Assembly (NCBI RefSeq): GCF_003971195.1
Contig: NZ_CP034593.1
Location: 124,001-188,000, forward strand
Length of the DNA stretch: 64,000 bases
Source: Flaviflexus ciconiae
GTDB lineage: Bacteria > Actinomycetota > Actinomycetes > Actinomycetales > Actinomycetaceae
Reading direction: 5' to 3'
The notes under the pieces are model-generated. The model saw only the letters and a program-made list of their open reading frames with translations. It was not told the origin of the DNA and did not search any database. Within the stretch, counting starts at the first letter, position 1; each line of letters opens with the position of its first letter. A program made the position numbers and the translations under genes. Of this stretch, positions 63,686 through 64,000 are shown piece after piece.

Positions 63686-64000
63686 AAGATATCTGAACTA
63701 GCGCAACAGGCCCATGTGCCGGTATCCGCGGTGAAGTACTACCAACGGGAGGGCCTCCTCCCGCCCGCTGACAAAACCGCACCCAATCAAACCGATTACA
63801 CAGAAACTCATGTCCGGCGAGTGCGTCTTGTTCGGGCACTTCTTGGGGTGGGTGGCCTCACGGTTGCCGCCGCAAAAGAAATCATAGCCGCACTCGACAC
63901 CAGCCCAACCTTCGACGTGTTCGGGATCGCCCAGTATGCAATGGGAGTTCCCAAAGCCTCAGGGGATGAGCCAAGCGAAAAAGCGCGGCAACGAATCTTA
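63683..64000 (+). CDS. MerR-family transcriptional regulator (cut by window edge)
   Basis: The first 106 residues of a MerR regulator are visible, starting at GTG 63683. The helix-turn-helix (MKISELAQQAHVPVSAVKYY, then QREGLLPP) and the wing segment (YTETHVRRVRLVRALLGVGGL) are typical. The effector-binding part begins around residue 75 and runs out of the window. No ribosome site precedes the GTG, so translation may be leaderless. It could control itself or the divergent NCS2 gene. Confidence 0.88.
   Translation, partial: MKISELAQQAHVPVSAVKYYQREGLLPPADKTAPNQTDYTETHVRRVRLVRALLGVGGLTVAAAKEIIAALDTSPTFDVFGIAQYAMGVPKASGDEPSEKARQRIL

Overview
The window (64 kb, roughly 58-60% G+C) comes from a high-G+C Gram-positive chromosome. 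The gene order rplA | rplJ-rplL ... rpoB-rpoC-rpsL-rpsG-fusA-tuf, TTG/GTG starts on rpoB, rpoC, rpsL, fusA and tuf, ABC sugar operons without their own ATPase, and several apparently leaderless genes all fit an actinobacterium. An Actinomycetaceae-like host is my inference; no marker in the window proves the family. No tRNA, rRNA, CRISPR array, prophage or insertion sequence was recognised.

Layout. 1-2.8 kb: end of rplA, a GT-C-like membrane protein, and rplJ-rplL behind an L10-leader attenuator. 2.9-18 kb: a divergent gene block (murQ on one side; nagZ, namZ, a five-gene family-5 ABC importer, a MurR/RpiR regulator, a BadF-type sugar kinase, a D-lactate-dehydrogenase-like flavoprotein and a CE7 esterase on the other) that reads as a complete pathway for importing and burning peptidoglycan amino sugars. 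18.2-22 kb: a DASS anion transporter translationally coupled to a soluble histidine kinase and a receiver-only regulator. 22-35 kb: rpoB-rpoC and the str operon (rpsL, rpsG, fusA, tuf). 35-37.9 kb: a 5'-truncated MFS gene, a HAD phosphatase and an aldo/keto reductase. 38.1-41 kb: metNI-metQ under a SAM riboswitch. 41.2-47.2 kb: a PEP-mutase-like protein, then a DeoR regulator, FGGY kinase and two flavoproteins resembling a glycerol/glycerol-3-phosphate module. 47.5-55 kb: a small membrane-protein pair, then DeoR-GH4 diverging from PfkB kinase-sugar ABC importer. 55-64 kb: a 1233-residue secreted PIG-L deacetylase-like protein with C-terminal repeats, a second HAD phosphatase, a SulP transporter, an NCS2 permease and the start of a MerR regulator.

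How the genes work together. The most interesting region is 2.9-18 kb. ABC-imported muropeptides or disaccharides would be cut inside the cell by NagZ and NamZ, which both lack signal peptides, phosphorylated by the MurK-like kinase, and split by MurQ into GlcNAc-6-phosphate and D-lactate. The D-lactate would be oxidised by the flavoprotein encoded in the same operon. The esterase is placed to remove O-acetyl groups from MurNAc. This is an ABC plus kinase version of a pathway best known in its PTS form.

Sequence quality caveat. Five genes (murQ, the BadF kinase, the histidine kinase, tuf and a flavoprotein) each need exactly one extra G or C in a homopolymer to become full length. A sixth small ORF needs one base fewer in a C8/T7 tract. 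Because tuf is normally essential, homopolymer length errors in the assembly are the simplest explanation. I annotate these as single genes spanning the frameshift.
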